This document shows, one piece after another, positions 52,108-59,977 of a stretch of DNA of 64,000 nucleotides; the stretch's first letter is position 1, and each line of letters begins with the position of its first letter. The notes under the pieces were generated by a model that searched no databases, was not told where the DNA came from, and was given only the letters and a program-made list of their open reading frames with translations. Both the position numbers and the translations under genes were made by a program. Source of the stretch: an uncultured bacterium (GTDB taxonomy: Bacteria; Verrucomicrobiota; Kiritimatiellia; RFP12; CAIWXQ01); contig CAIWXQ010000020.1 in NCBI GenBank assembly GCA_903916675.1, forward strand, positions 1-64,000, in the 5' to 3' direction.

Positions 52108-52761
52108 ATGCAACCCGAAAACAATAACCTGCGTAGAATCGGCATCCTTGGCGGCACCTTCAACCCGGTTCATATCGGGCACCTGCTGATTGCGCAGACG
52201 GTGCGCGAGGTGTGCGGTCTAGAGCGGGTGCTGCTGATGCCCTGCCATACGCAGCCGCACAAGGTGTGCGAGTCGCTGGCGTCGGCGGCGGACCGCCTGG
52301 AGATGGTGCGTCTAGCCATCGCGGGCGACCCGGGGTTGGATGCCTGTGCACTGGAGATCGAGCGAGGTGGCGTATCCTACGCCGTGGAGACGATGGCGGC
52401 GTTCCGTGAGCAGCGCCCGGACTGCGAGCCGCACTTCATCATCGGCATGGATTCTCTGCGCGAGCTGCACCTCTGGCGTCGCGCGGAGGAGTTGCTGCGG
52501 CTCTGTGCGTTCATTACGGTGGAGCGCCCCGGCGTGGATTGCCCCATCTCGCCAGACGGATTGCGGCTGCCGGCCCCATGGGCGCAGCGGCTGCTGGACG
52601 GCGTCATCCGCGGGCGGCTGTGCGACGTCTCGTCACGCGAAATCCGCCGCCGGGTTGCCGAAAACCTGCCGATCCGATATCTTGTGCCATCCGCGGTGGA
52701 GCAATACATTCTCCGCCGGGGGTTGTATGCTGGCCCTGCCGCGCAAGGAGAACGCTATTAA
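52108..52761 (+). CDS. nadD: Nicotinate-nucleotide adenylyltransferase
   Basis: A 217-residue NadD that adenylates nicotinate mononucleotide on the way to NAD. The nucleotidyltransferase motif GILGGTFNPVHIGHL opens the protein, MPCHTQPHK and IGMDSL follow, and SSREIRRRV (ISSTxIR-like) lies near the C-terminus, ending PSAVEQYILRRGLY. ATG 52108 is preferred over GTG 52090; neither has a clear Shine-Dalgarno. It overlaps rsfS, a common pairing. Confidence 0.95.
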   Translation: MQPENNNLRRIGILGGTFNPVHIGHLLIAQTVREVCGLERVLLMPCHTQPHKVCESLASAADRLEMVRLAIAGDPGLDACALEIERGGVSYAVETMAAFREQRPDCEPHFIIGMDSLRELHLWRRAEELLRLCAFITVERPGVDCPISPDGLRLPAPWAQRLLDGVIRGRLCDVSSREIRRRVAENLPIRYLVPSAVEQYILRRGLYAGPAAQGERY

Positions 52762-53137
52762 CTCACTGGAACTCGCGATCGAGGCCGCCCGGGCGCTGGA
52801 CGAACGGCTGGGCAAGGATATCCGCGTGCTGGACATGCGCGGAGTCTCCGGTCTGACCGACTACTGCGTGATTGCCTCGGGCACGTCGGCACCGCATCTC
52901 AAGGCGTTGACGAACGAGGTGCAGCACAACATGAAGCAGCGCGGGGTGATGGCGCGGCGCTCCGGGCTGCCCGAGAGCGGCTGGGTTGTGGTGGACTGCC
53001 TCGACGCGGTCATCCACATCTTTGCGCCTGAAGCTCGCGCGTATTATGCGATTGAGAGTCTGTGGAAGGGAGCTCTTCTGATTCCGCTGACACCTTCGTC
53101 GCCGGGGCAGCCGCTTCGCCCAGCCCTTGCAGATTGA
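52727..53137 (+). CDS. rsfS: Ribosomal silencing factor RsfS
   Basis: An up to 136-residue RsfS/Iojap protein that binds uL14 and blocks subunit joining. LELAIEAARALDERLG, DIRVLDMRGVSGLTDYCVIASGTS, SGWVVVDCLDAVIHIFAPEARAYYAIESLW are the family core. Two starts are possible: ATG 52727 inside nadD, or an ATT at 52757 overlapping the nadD stop (ATTAA) with an ideal AAGGAG at 52745-52750. The 3' end overlaps the convergent minus-strand gene by 128 nt; the conserved domain ends about 70 nt before the stop. Confidence 0.9.
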   Translation: MLALPRKENAINSLELAIEAARALDERLGKDIRVLDMRGVSGLTDYCVIASGTSAPHLKALTNEVQHNMKQRGVMARRSGLPESGWVVVDCLDAVIHIFAPEARAYYAIESLWKGALLIPLTPSSPGQPLRPALAD

Positions 53138-53528
53138 GCAGGCGGCGGGCGCGTTCCTCCCGCTGTGCCCCCGGCGCAATCGTTTCCGGCACGACGGATG
53201 CTTCCGCGCAGAGGAACAGCATGTCGTCCATCAGCGTCGCCTGGCGGGCGACCTCTGTGGCTTGGCGCACGCGGAACAGGGTCCAGCCGGACAGCAGGAC
53301 TAGCAGCGTGGCTGCCGCGGCGATCGCCCACGGTACGAACGGCAGGATGCGCGGCGCACCGGCTTGGCGCGTGGCCGCAGTGCGGATGGCGGCCAGAACG
53401 TCGGGCGAGGGGACGCTGTCGCACCCCCGGCGCACGTGCGGCGTCAGGCGGGCGCTTGTCGCTTCCAGCTCGCGAAGAGGATCGGTGTCGTGGTTCATGG
53501 TGCGATCCGTGCTCCCGTAGTACTTCAT
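53010..53528 (-). CDS. Putative membrane-anchored anti-sigma partner
   Basis: A 172-residue protein with a cytoplasmic N-terminus, one membrane helix (FVPWAIAAAATLLVLLSGWTLF, about 64-85) and a periplasmic C-terminal region. Its ATG overlaps the ECF sigma gene stop as ATGA (53525-53528), the usual arrangement of sigma and anti-sigma genes. No HxxxCxxC zinc anti-sigma motif is visible, so the role rests on context and topology. The 3' end is antisense to rsfS. Confidence 0.72.
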   Translation of the reverse strand: MKYYGSTDRTMNHDTDPLRELEATSARLTPHVRRGCDSVPSPDVLAAIRTAATRQAGAPRILPFVPWAIAAAATLLVLLSGWTLFRVRQATEVARQATLMDDMLFLCAEASVVPETIAPGAQREERARRLLNLQGLGEAAAPATKVSAESEELPSTDSQSHNTRELQAQRCG

Positions 53529-54115
53529 CTTCCGCGTAGTATCGTGTACATCCCGCCCAGTTCCTGCCGCAGTCGCAGGACCGCATAGTGCATGCGCCCC
53601 AGCGCCGTGTTCAGTGGTACGTGGCGCAGCCGGGCGATCTCGGCAAAGGTCAGCCCCGCTTGGGTCCGCAGCAGGAAGACGTCCCGCTGATCGGGCGGCA
53701 GGCGCGTCACGGCTGCAGCGATTACCCGGCCGATCTCCGCGCCGGCAACCTCGTCTCCGGGGTCCGGTTCGGTCCCCGGGGTCAGTTCCCTGTAGGCGGT
53801 CCCCTCTGCGGTCATGTCGTCGAGGCTGATGGCCGGTTTGCGGCGGCGCAGGCGGTCAATCAGCAGGTTCCGGGCAATGCGCCACAGCCAGGCATTGAAT
53901 GCCCCGCCCCGAAAGCTACCCGGATTGCGGATCACGCGCATCCACGTCTCCTGAAACAGGTCGTCGGCGTCCGCTGCGCTGCCGCTCATGGCCCGCAGGT
54001 AGCCGTGCAACGGTCCTTGGTACCGGCCCACCAGAGCGTTCAATGCCATTGCGTCCCCGTTGCGGAACGCGAACAACAAATCGGCATCGGAACGGGTGTC
54101 TTCGCCAATACCCAT
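53525..54115 (-). CDS. ECF-type RNA polymerase sigma factor
   Basis: A 196-residue sigma factor of the extracytoplasmic-function class. Region 2 is DADDLFQETWMRVIRNP with AFNAWLWRIARNLLIDRLRRRK; region 4 is LPPDQRDVFLLRTQAGLTFAEIARLRHVPLNTALGRMH. Regions 1 and 3 are absent, as expected. GGAGAGA precedes the ATG. Coupled to the membrane protein downstream, it probably responds to an envelope signal. It is divergent from the rrf2-prx operon. Confidence 0.94.
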   Translation of the reverse strand: MGIGEDTRSDADLLFAFRNGDAMALNALVGRYQGPLHGYLRAMSGSAADADDLFQETWMRVIRNPGSFRGGAFNAWLWRIARNLLIDRLRRRKPAISLDDMTAEGTAYRELTPGTEPDPGDEVAGAEIGRVIAAAVTRLPPDQRDVFLLRTQAGLTFAEIARLRHVPLNTALGRMHYAVLRLRQELGGMYTILRGR

Positions 54116-54270
54116 GATCTCTCCGCAGAGAACGCACAGCCCGGGTATTTATTGTGTGCGGTTTGCGGACGGAAGTAAAGGCGTGGCGTTTTGTCTCTCC
54201 GGCGGGTTGCCGGATGCCAAACATAACCGGTTGCGTCGGACAGACGGCTTCTGGTGTGCGATTTATACGG

Positions 54271-54299
54271 TTGCACGCCACAGGTTAATATGATATAAA
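54271..54299 (+). promoter_or_regulatory. Promoter of the rrf2-peroxiredoxin operon
   Basis: TTGCAC (54271-54276), 17-nt spacer, TATAAA (54294-54299). It sits in a locally AT-rich stretch about 30 nt before the TTG start, where Rrf2 could bind and autoregulate. Confidence 0.65.
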
Positions 54300-54330
54300 A
54301 AGGATGTCATTTGATGAGGAGGGGGAGACC

Positions 54331-54762
54331 TTGATCACGCGCGAGGCTGATTATGCGATCCGGGCTCTGCTCGTGCTGGCTACTGCCCCCGGCGGGATGC
54401 ACACGGCGGAGATGGCGCGTCTGACACAGGCGCCATACCCGTTCCTTCGGCGCGTGTTGCAGCGGCTCGTGGCGGCAGAACTGGTGGCCAGCCGGCGCGG
54501 GCGCGGCGGGGGGCTGCGCTTGGGGCGTCCGTCCCGGCAGATCTCTCTGCTCGATGTCGCCTGCGCGATTGACCCTGACGCCGTTATCCTCAACGCGTGC
54601 CTGCGGCGCAACGGCGCCTGTTCCCGTCAGCGGCGCTGCCCGGCGCACGCACCTCTGGGGCGCGCCCAGCGGACGCTCTGGCAGGCGCTCGGCGCCGTTA
54701 CGTTTGACCAGCTGGTTTCTTCCCACGCCCACAAACCCTGCAACAAAAGGAATCGACCATGA
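54331..54762 (+). CDS. Rrf2-family transcriptional regulator
   Basis: A 143-residue Rrf2/IscR-type regulator. TTG 54331 is preferred because GAGGAGGGGGAG lies just upstream and gives the standard ITREADYAIRALLVLA opening; ATG 54304 would add nine unusual residues. The winged helix includes PFLRRVLQRLVAAELVASRRGRGGGLRLGR. Three cysteines in NACLRRNGACSRQRRC are spaced like an iron-sulfur site, so it may sense redox state. It overlaps the peroxiredoxin gene by ATGA and probably controls it. Confidence 0.92.
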   Translation: MITREADYAIRALLVLATAPGGMHTAEMARLTQAPYPFLRRVLQRLVAAELVASRRGRGGGLRLGRPSRQISLLDVACAIDPDAVILNACLRRNGACSRQRRCPAHAPLGRAQRTLWQALGAVTFDQLVSSHAHKPCNKRNRP

Positions 54763-55352
54763 GTACGCTGGTTACCCGCGAAGCGCCGGACTTCACTGCC
54801 AAAGCCGTGCTGCCGGACAACACGATCGCCGACCTGACCCTTTCCTCCCTTCGGGGCAGGTACGTGGTTTTGTTCTTCTATCCGCTGGACTTTACGTTCG
54901 TATGTCCGTCGGAGATCCTTGCGTTCGACCGCAAGATCAAGGAGTTTAAGGCGCGCAACACAGCGGTGGTCGGGATCTCCGTGGACTCAGAATTCACCCA
55001 CTTTGCCTGGCGCCAGACTCCGGTGGAAAAGGGCGGCATCGGTGCGATCGGCTATCCGCTGGTTGCGGACCTGAACAAGAACATCGCGCGCGCCTATGGC
55101 GTGCTGCTGAACGACGCCGTGGCGTTGCGCGGACTGTTCCTGATCGACACGCACGGCGTGGTGCGGCACGCGCTGGTCAACGACCTCCCGCTGGGCCGGA
55201 GCGTGGACGAGGCGTTGCGGATGGTGGATGCGCTGCAGTTCCACGAGGAGCATGGCGAGGTCTGCCCCGCGAACTGGAAAACGGGCGAGAAGGGGATGAA
55301 GCCCACCGCCGACGGCGTGGCCGACTACCTTTCCAAGAAATACGCCAAGTAA
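54759..55352 (+). CDS. 2-Cys peroxiredoxin (AhpC/Prx1 class)
   Basis: A 197-residue thiol peroxidase. The peroxidatic Cys lies in FFYPLDFTFVCPSEILAF and the resolving Cys in HGEVCPANWKTGEKGMKP, making it a typical 2-Cys enzyme. It reduces H2O2, alkyl hydroperoxides and possibly peroxynitrite in the cytoplasm. AAAGGA precedes the ATG. It is translationally coupled to the Rrf2 regulator, so redox-dependent control is likely. Confidence 0.96.
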   Translation: MSTLVTREAPDFTAKAVLPDNTIADLTLSSLRGRYVVLFFYPLDFTFVCPSEILAFDRKIKEFKARNTAVVGISVDSEFTHFAWRQTPVEKGGIGAIGYPLVADLNKNIARAYGVLLNDAVALRGLFLIDTHGVVRHALVNDLPLGRSVDEALRMVDALQFHEEHGEVCPANWKTGEKGMKPTADGVADYLSKKYAK

Positions 55353-55370
55353 TGGCGAGACGAGGGCGTT

Positions 55371-55589
55371 ATGACTATTCGCGTTGAAGTCTGTTCCGAA
55401 ACCGGCGTCTGCTCCCTGATCCGGCTGGACAACACCAAGACGGACCTCCTGCCGGGCGAGGTGGCCGCGATCGCCGCGTTCGCGGAGCAGCCGGAGGCTG
55501 TCCGAGCCGTGATCGGCGCCGCAGATGACGCCTTTGCGGCAAGGTTGACGACAACGGAACTGGAGCAGATCGCCCGGGAACTGCGGTAG
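55371..55589 (+). CDS. Small hypothetical protein of the peroxiredoxin operon
   Basis: A 72-residue protein of no recognised family, 18 nt after the peroxiredoxin, with GAGGG before the ATG. The N-terminus VEVCSETGVCSLIRLD carries a C-x5-C pair; the rest is a short helical bundle (LPGEVAAIAAFAEQPEAVRAVIGAADDAF). The position and the cysteine pair suggest a redox or metal-related helper of the operon, which is inference. Confidence 0.72.
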   Translation: MTIRVEVCSETGVCSLIRLDNTKTDLLPGEVAAIAAFAEQPEAVRAVIGAADDAFAARLTTTELEQIARELR

Positions 55590-55601
55590 TCCGGCTCGCT
55601 C

Positions 55602-56453
55602 CTACGACAGGAGCTTCTCGAGGCGCGGCGTGACGTCCAGCAGCGATGTCGCGCCGCGCCGCATGCTGTCCGCCTCTGGACCGATGGCGATTAGCGGCAC
55701 CGGGTTGGTTGTGTGGCTGTGCAGGTCCATCCGCTCGATGTTGCCGTGGTCGCTGGTCAGGACCAGGAGAATCTCCTGCTCTGCGGCCATGGCGCGTACG
55801 GGCCCCAGAAAGGCGTCGAGCAGCGCGAGGGTCTTGACGGCCTCCGCGAAGTCGCGCGAGTGCCCCGCTAGATCGGTCAGAAAGAACTCGAACAGCGTGA
55901 AGTCGTGGGCCAGCGTTATCTGGACCAGATGCTCGGCCGCCTCCTGCGGCAGGACGAGCGGTCCGGTGTAGCCGCGGGTGCGCAGCGAGGCGCGCGTGAT
56001 GTCGTGGGACACCGCCTGATTGGCGAGCAGGTGCTCGCGCAGGCAGAAGGACTCCGGGCAGGTCAGCGCCGCGGTGGTGGTGACGGAATTGAAGCGGCGG
56101 GCGCGGAGCTCCTCGACGCTGTCGGTGAAGTAGCCGTTGGCGAACCGGACGCGCCGTTCCGCCTGGTGTAGATCGAGGAGCAGGTTGCGTTGCGCGATCA
56201 GCGCACGCAGCGTCGGGCCGGGGAACCCCTCCACGTGGCGCCCCATGTAGTGCGGCGCGTTGATGCCGGTGAAGAGTGTAGCCTGACCGGTCGCGCTCTG
56301 CGGGAGGCCCGGCACGCCCAGGCAGGCGTCGATCGGCGTGGCGTGCGCGGCGAGCAGGTCGCAGAGCGTCGGGCAGACGGCTGGTGTAACCGGGTTGTCC
56401 GCAGCCGGTTCGGCCATACCCAGGCCGTCTACGAATATGAGCAGCGCACGCAC
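55602..56453 (-). CDS. Metalloenzyme of the alkaline phosphatase superfamily (iPGM-like)
   Basis: A 283-residue protein with the metal and nucleophile motifs of the phosphoglycerate mutase/phosphopentomutase branch: FVDGLGM at the start, GLPQSATGQATLF (Ser nucleophile), FFLTDLAGHS, and LTSDHGNIE near the end. It is much shorter than true iPGM (about 510), lacking the transferase insert, so it is probably a phosphatase or phosphomutase-like enzyme of unknown substrate. The start is GTG 56453. It converges with the small redox gene. Confidence 0.84.
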   Translation of the reverse strand: MRALLIFVDGLGMAEPAADNPVTPAVCPTLCDLLAAHATPIDACLGVPGLPQSATGQATLFTGINAPHYMGRHVEGFPGPTLRALIAQRNLLLDLHQAERRVRFANGYFTDSVEELRARRFNSVTTTAALTCPESFCLREHLLANQAVSHDITRASLRTRGYTGPLVLPQEAAEHLVQITLAHDFTLFEFFLTDLAGHSRDFAEAVKTLALLDAFLGPVRAMAAEQEILLVLTSDHGNIERMDLHSHTTNPVPLIAIGPEADSMRRGATSLLDVTPRLEKLLS

Positions 56454-56564
56454 AACCTGTTTTTAACGCATTGATCCGGGTGGCTCAAGCGGATTAGAGT
56501 AAGAAAGCAGTTACGACAAGGTGCACGGCGATTGCCGCGCGGACCGGACAGGTGGCAACACGGC

Positions 56565-57926
56565 ATGGCAAACAGCGTTCTGGATCGTCTGTACGCGCGG
56601 CGGCGCTTCGGCATGCGGCCGGGGCTGGCGAGCATGCGCGCACTCCTGGCGCGACTGGACAACCCGGAGGCCGGTCTGGCGGCCGTGCATGTGGCAGGGA
56701 CGAATGGCAAGGGGTCGGTGACAGCCCTGATGACGGAGGTTCTGTCTGCCGCCGGATTGCGTACGGGGCGCTACACCTCACCGCACCTGCTCCAGTTCTG
56801 CGAACGATTCTGGCTCGATGATCGGCCGGCGGACGAAGCCGCACTGGACGCGGCCACGGGCGAGGTCGAGACCGCGGCGCTGGCCGTGGAGCGCGAGAGC
56901 GGCGAGGCGCCGACTTTCTTCGAGTGCGCTACGGCCATCGCGTTCCTGCTTTTTCGGCGTGCCGGAATCCGGCTGGCGGTGGTCGAAACCGGCCTGGGTG
57001 GCCGGCTCGACGCCACTAACGTGCTGACACCGCTGGTTTCCGTGATCACGCGTATCGGGCTCGACCACTGTGAGCAGCTCGGCAACACCCTCGCGGCGAT
57101 CGCGGCGGAGAAGGCTGGTATCCTCAAGCCGGGGCGGCCGGTGGTCTGCGGCGCCATGCCGGACGAGGCGCGGGGCGTGGTCCGCCGTATGGCGCAGGAT
57201 CTGGGGTGCCGGTGGATCGATGCAGCCGAGGAGGTGAACGTCGCTTCCGTGAGTGTGTCGCTGGACGGTCTGACGGCGCGCGTGTCAACCTCGTCGCGCG
57301 ACCTGGGCAAGGTGCGGTTGCCTCTGGCGGGCGTCTACCAGGCCGAGAACCTGGCCACGGCCGTGGCTGCGCTCGAGGCCACGGCCGAGGAGCTGCACAT
57401 TTCATTGCCGGACGAAGCCTTCCGTGCCGGATTGGCGCGCGTCTGCTGGCCGGCGCGCTTTCAGCTTGCGGTGCGCGAGCCGCCGGTGATCGTGGATGGT
57501 GCGCACAACCCTGACGGCGCCGCGGCGCTACGCGAGGCGCTGCGAAGGCTGAAGGTTCACGGTCCCATGGCACTGGTGGCGGGATTCTGCGACGACAAGG
57601 ACACCACGGGGTTTCTCCGCGTGCTGGCGTCCGGCATGAGGCGCGCCTGGGCGGTGCCGGTGCCATCGCCGCGCTCGCTGCCGGCGGCTGCCACGGCTGA
57701 GCGGATGCGAGCCGCCGGCATTGCGTCTGTCGAGGCCGCCGAAGTCCCAGCCGCGCTGGCAGCCGCGCAGGCGTGGGCGCGGGCGGAAGGCGGGCTAGTG
57801 GTAGTTTGTGGCTCGCTTTTCCTGGCTGGCGAGGCGCTGCAGCAGCTGCAGGCCTACCCTTGGTCGCTGGCCGCGGCCGGCCGCGCGCCGGATCCGAACG
57901 AGCAGTTGCAGCCAACAAAGGCATGA
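56565..57926 (+). CDS. folC: Folylpolyglutamate / dihydrofolate synthase
   Basis: A 453-residue Mur-ligase-fold enzyme adding glutamates to folates (and glutamate to dihydropteroate). It shows the P-loop HVAGTNGKGSV, TSPHLLQFCERF, ETGLGGRLDATN, SVITRIGLDHCEQLG and the C-domain VIVDGAHNPDGA. ATG 56565 is preceded by AGGTGG; an upstream TTG at 56532 is less likely. It complements folD in folate metabolism. Confidence 0.95.
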   Translation: MANSVLDRLYARRRFGMRPGLASMRALLARLDNPEAGLAAVHVAGTNGKGSVTALMTEVLSAAGLRTGRYTSPHLLQFCERFWLDDRPADEAALDAATGEVETAALAVERESGEAPTFFECATAIAFLLFRRAGIRLAVVETGLGGRLDATNVLTPLVSVITRIGLDHCEQLGNTLAAIAAEKAGILKPGRPVVCGAMPDEARGVVRRMAQDLGCRWIDAAEEVNVASVSVSLDGLTARVSTSSRDLGKVRLPLAGVYQAENLATAVAALEATAEELHISLPDEAFRAGLARVCWPARFQLAVREPPVIVDGAHNPDGAAALREALRRLKVHGPMALVAGFCDDKDTTGFLRVLASGMRRAWAVPVPSPRSLPAAATAERMRAAGIASVEAAEVPAALAAAQAWARAEGGLVVVCGSLFLAGEALQQLQAYPWSLAAAGRAPDPNEQLQPTKA

Positions 57927-57952
57927 CTGGGCAGAGTGATCTGCGCTAGAGT
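57923..57952 (+). promoter_or_regulatory. Candidate leaderless promoter of the TSUP gene
   Basis: ATGACT (57923-57928), 18-nt spacer, TAGAGT (57947-57952), 6 nt, then ATG 57959. Confidence 0.4.
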
Positions 57953-57958
57953 AGTCGC

Positions 57959-58405
57959 ATGTCGTTGGACCTTGCCAGTTCCTGGTGGTTGCTGGCGCTG
58001 CTCGGCGTGGCAGCCGGCGCGTTGAGCGGCAGTCTGGGCATCGGCAGCGGGATCATCGTGGTGCCGGCGCTGGTGCTGCTGCTGGGGTGCCCGCAAAAGT
58101 CCGCCCAGGGTATGGCGCTGGCGTTGATGGTCCCCATGGCGGCACTGGGCGTGTGGCAGTACCTCCGCACGCCGGGCGTGCAGATGAATTGGGGGGCTGT
58201 GGCGCTGCTGACACTGGGCGCTGCGGTGGGCGTGATGGCCGGCACGCGGCTGATGGCGCGCGTGCCGAACCTCTGGTTGCAGCGGGCCTTTGCAGTGTTT
58301 TTGCTGATTGTGGCCGCGCGCATGCTCTTGAGCGACGGCGCACGGCGCGCCGCGCCGGGCGCTTCGTCGGCGGCAGCGGAAAAGCAAACGGACAGGAGCA
58401 AATGA
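57959..58405 (+). CDS. Half-size TauE/SafE (TSUP) family permease
   Basis: A 148-residue membrane protein corresponding to one of the two repeats of the usual 250-residue TauE/SafE exporters: LLALLGVAAGALSGSLGIGSGIIVVPALVLLLG is the family motif with its Gly-rich reentrant loop, then three more helices. It may act as a homodimer. TSUP proteins move sulfite, sulfonates or organic anions. Its stop overlaps the next gene's ATG (ATGA, 58402-58405), so it is coupled to a binding protein. Confidence 0.82.
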   Translation: MSLDLASSWWLLALLGVAAGALSGSLGIGSGIIVVPALVLLLGCPQKSAQGMALALMVPMAALGVWQYLRTPGVQMNWGAVALLTLGAAVGVMAGTRLMARVPNLWLQRAFAVFLLIVAARMLLSDGARRAAPGASSAAAEKQTDRSK

Positions 58406-59157
58406 ACGTGAGTGGACCGCAGTCGATCAAAATTTTCAGTGCCCGGGCGTGTGCGGCGCCTCTGGAGGAGGCCGCGCGCCTGTTTCAGCAGGCGACGGGA
58501 ACCCCGGTGGAGATCTCCGTGTGCAACCGGCACTGCGCTGCGCCGGTGGCCGAGGAGGCGGCTGCGCAGCAGGGCAACCACGATTTTCTCGTCGAGATTG
58601 CGGAGGATGGCATTTATGACCTGGCGATCAGCGGCGCCGAGTATTTGCTGGACGACGGCGAGGTGCGCGGCATCGTCTGTCGCGGCGAGCGGCGGCTGAT
58701 CGCCTACCGGCATTCTGCGATCGCAGTGCCGGCCGGCAATCCGAGCCAGATCAAGGGATATGCAGACCTGGCGCGGCTTGGTGTGCGCGTGGCGATCTCG
58801 GTGCTCGACTGCCTGAAGGGGCAGTGGGAAGACGTGGCTGGCCGCCTGGGGCTCTGTGAGGCGATCCGCCCGAACATCACATTCAAGGCCAACGGCTGCG
58901 TGGCGATCGTCGAAGCCGTGGCGCAGGGGAAGGTGGACGCAGCCTTCGGCTGGAGCGCCTTTGCGCACCTGGCGCCGGGCCGCCTGGAGATCGTCGATCC
59001 GCCGGTTGAGCATCGCGTGCTGCGCGGCACCGGCGTAGCGCTGCTCTCGACCTCCAAGAATCCGGAACTGGCCCGGAAGCTGATGGACTTCCTGGTGACG
59101 CCCGGAGCGCGTGCTTGCTATGCGAAATACGGATGGGATCTGCCGCGGACGCGGTGA
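58402..59157 (+). CDS. Solute-binding-protein-fold protein without signal peptide
   Basis: A 251-residue type 2 periplasmic-binding-protein fold related to the molybdate/sulfate group: IKIFSARACAAPLEEAARLFQQATGTPVEIS, LIAYRHSAIAVPAGNP, ALLSTSKNPELARKLMDFLVTPGARACYAKYGW. AGGAG precedes the ATG. Unusually, no signal peptide or lipobox is seen, and it contains eight cysteines. It is paralogous to the next gene. It may be a cytoplasmic oxyanion or metal sensor, or be exported by another route. Confidence 0.8.
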   Translation: MNVSGPQSIKIFSARACAAPLEEAARLFQQATGTPVEISVCNRHCAAPVAEEAAAQQGNHDFLVEIAEDGIYDLAISGAEYLLDDGEVRGIVCRGERRLIAYRHSAIAVPAGNPSQIKGYADLARLGVRVAISVLDCLKGQWEDVAGRLGLCEAIRPNITFKANGCVAIVEAVAQGKVDAAFGWSAFAHLAPGRLEIVDPPVEHRVLRGTGVALLSTSKNPELARKLMDFLVTPGARACYAKYGWDLPRTR

Positions 59158-59164
59158 GAGCGGC

Positions 59165-59950
59165 ATGAAGCGGACAACTTTTCTGGTTATTTTGGCGGCT
59201 GTATGGGGCGTGGCACGACCGGCGGGTGCGGGCGATGCGCCGGGCACGCTGCGGCTGTACGCCGGCGGCGGGTTGCGGCCGGCGGTTGAAAAGCTGGTGT
59301 CCGCCTTTGCCGGGCAGACCGGGATTTGCGTGGAGCCGGACTACGGCGGCAGCGCGCTGATCCTGGCGCGGGCCCGCGAGGACCAGCAGGCAGATCTCTT
59401 TCTGCCCGGCGACGCCTGGTACGTGGACCGCCTGCAGTCTCTCGCCAGCAACGTGGCGCAGCGGGCGCGGATTGCCACCTTCCGGCCGGTGATCGTGGTG
59501 CCGCGCGGCAATCCCAAGGGTGTGCACGGGCTGGCCGACCTGGCGCGGGGCGACCTGCGCGTGGGGCTCGGCAATGCGGACGCCTGCCAGGTCGGCCGCG
59601 TGTCGAAGCAGATTCTGGAACAGGCCAGGATCGCGATTCCGAAGGAGAAGGTGCAGGAGTCGCTGACCGTGAACGAACTGGGGGTGTGGGTCAAGATGAA
59701 GGCCGTGGACGCGGCCATCGTCTGGGACGCCATTGCCACCAACATCGCCGCCGACGTGCAGGCGATCGACCTGTTGCCGGAGCAGCGCATCGTCTCGGAC
59801 GTTGTGCTCGCGCGCCTGAAGACTTCGCCCCATCCCGAAGCGGCGCAGTGCTTTCTCGACTTTGCCCAAAGCTCCGCGGGCCGGCAGGTCCTCGCGCGGG
59901 AAGGCTATTGTCTGCCTGAATTATCTCGCCTCCTGCCGAGCCAGCCCTGA
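59165..59950 (+). CDS. Extracellular solute-binding protein (ModA-like)
   Basis: A 261-residue periplasmic binding protein with a clear signal peptide (MKRTTFLVILAAVWGVARPAGA). GTLRLYAGGGLRPAVEKLVSAFAGQTG, ADLFLPGDAWYVDRL, VIVVPRGNPKGVHGLADL and AAIVWDAIATN resemble molybdate/tungstate binders. No ABC permease or ATPase gene is nearby; the neighbours are the TSUP half-permease, a paralogue without a signal, and an outer-membrane barrel. The ligand is unknown, probably an oxyanion. Confidence 0.86.
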   Translation: MKRTTFLVILAAVWGVARPAGAGDAPGTLRLYAGGGLRPAVEKLVSAFAGQTGICVEPDYGGSALILARAREDQQADLFLPGDAWYVDRLQSLASNVAQRARIATFRPVIVVPRGNPKGVHGLADLARGDLRVGLGNADACQVGRVSKQILEQARIAIPKEKVQESLTVNELGVWVKMKAVDAAIVWDAIATNIAADVQAIDLLPEQRIVSDVVLARLKTSPHPEAAQCFLDFAQSSAGRQVLAREGYCLPELSRLLPSQP

Positions 59951-59977
59951 TCGGGTAGACAGCAGAACAAAGGCATC

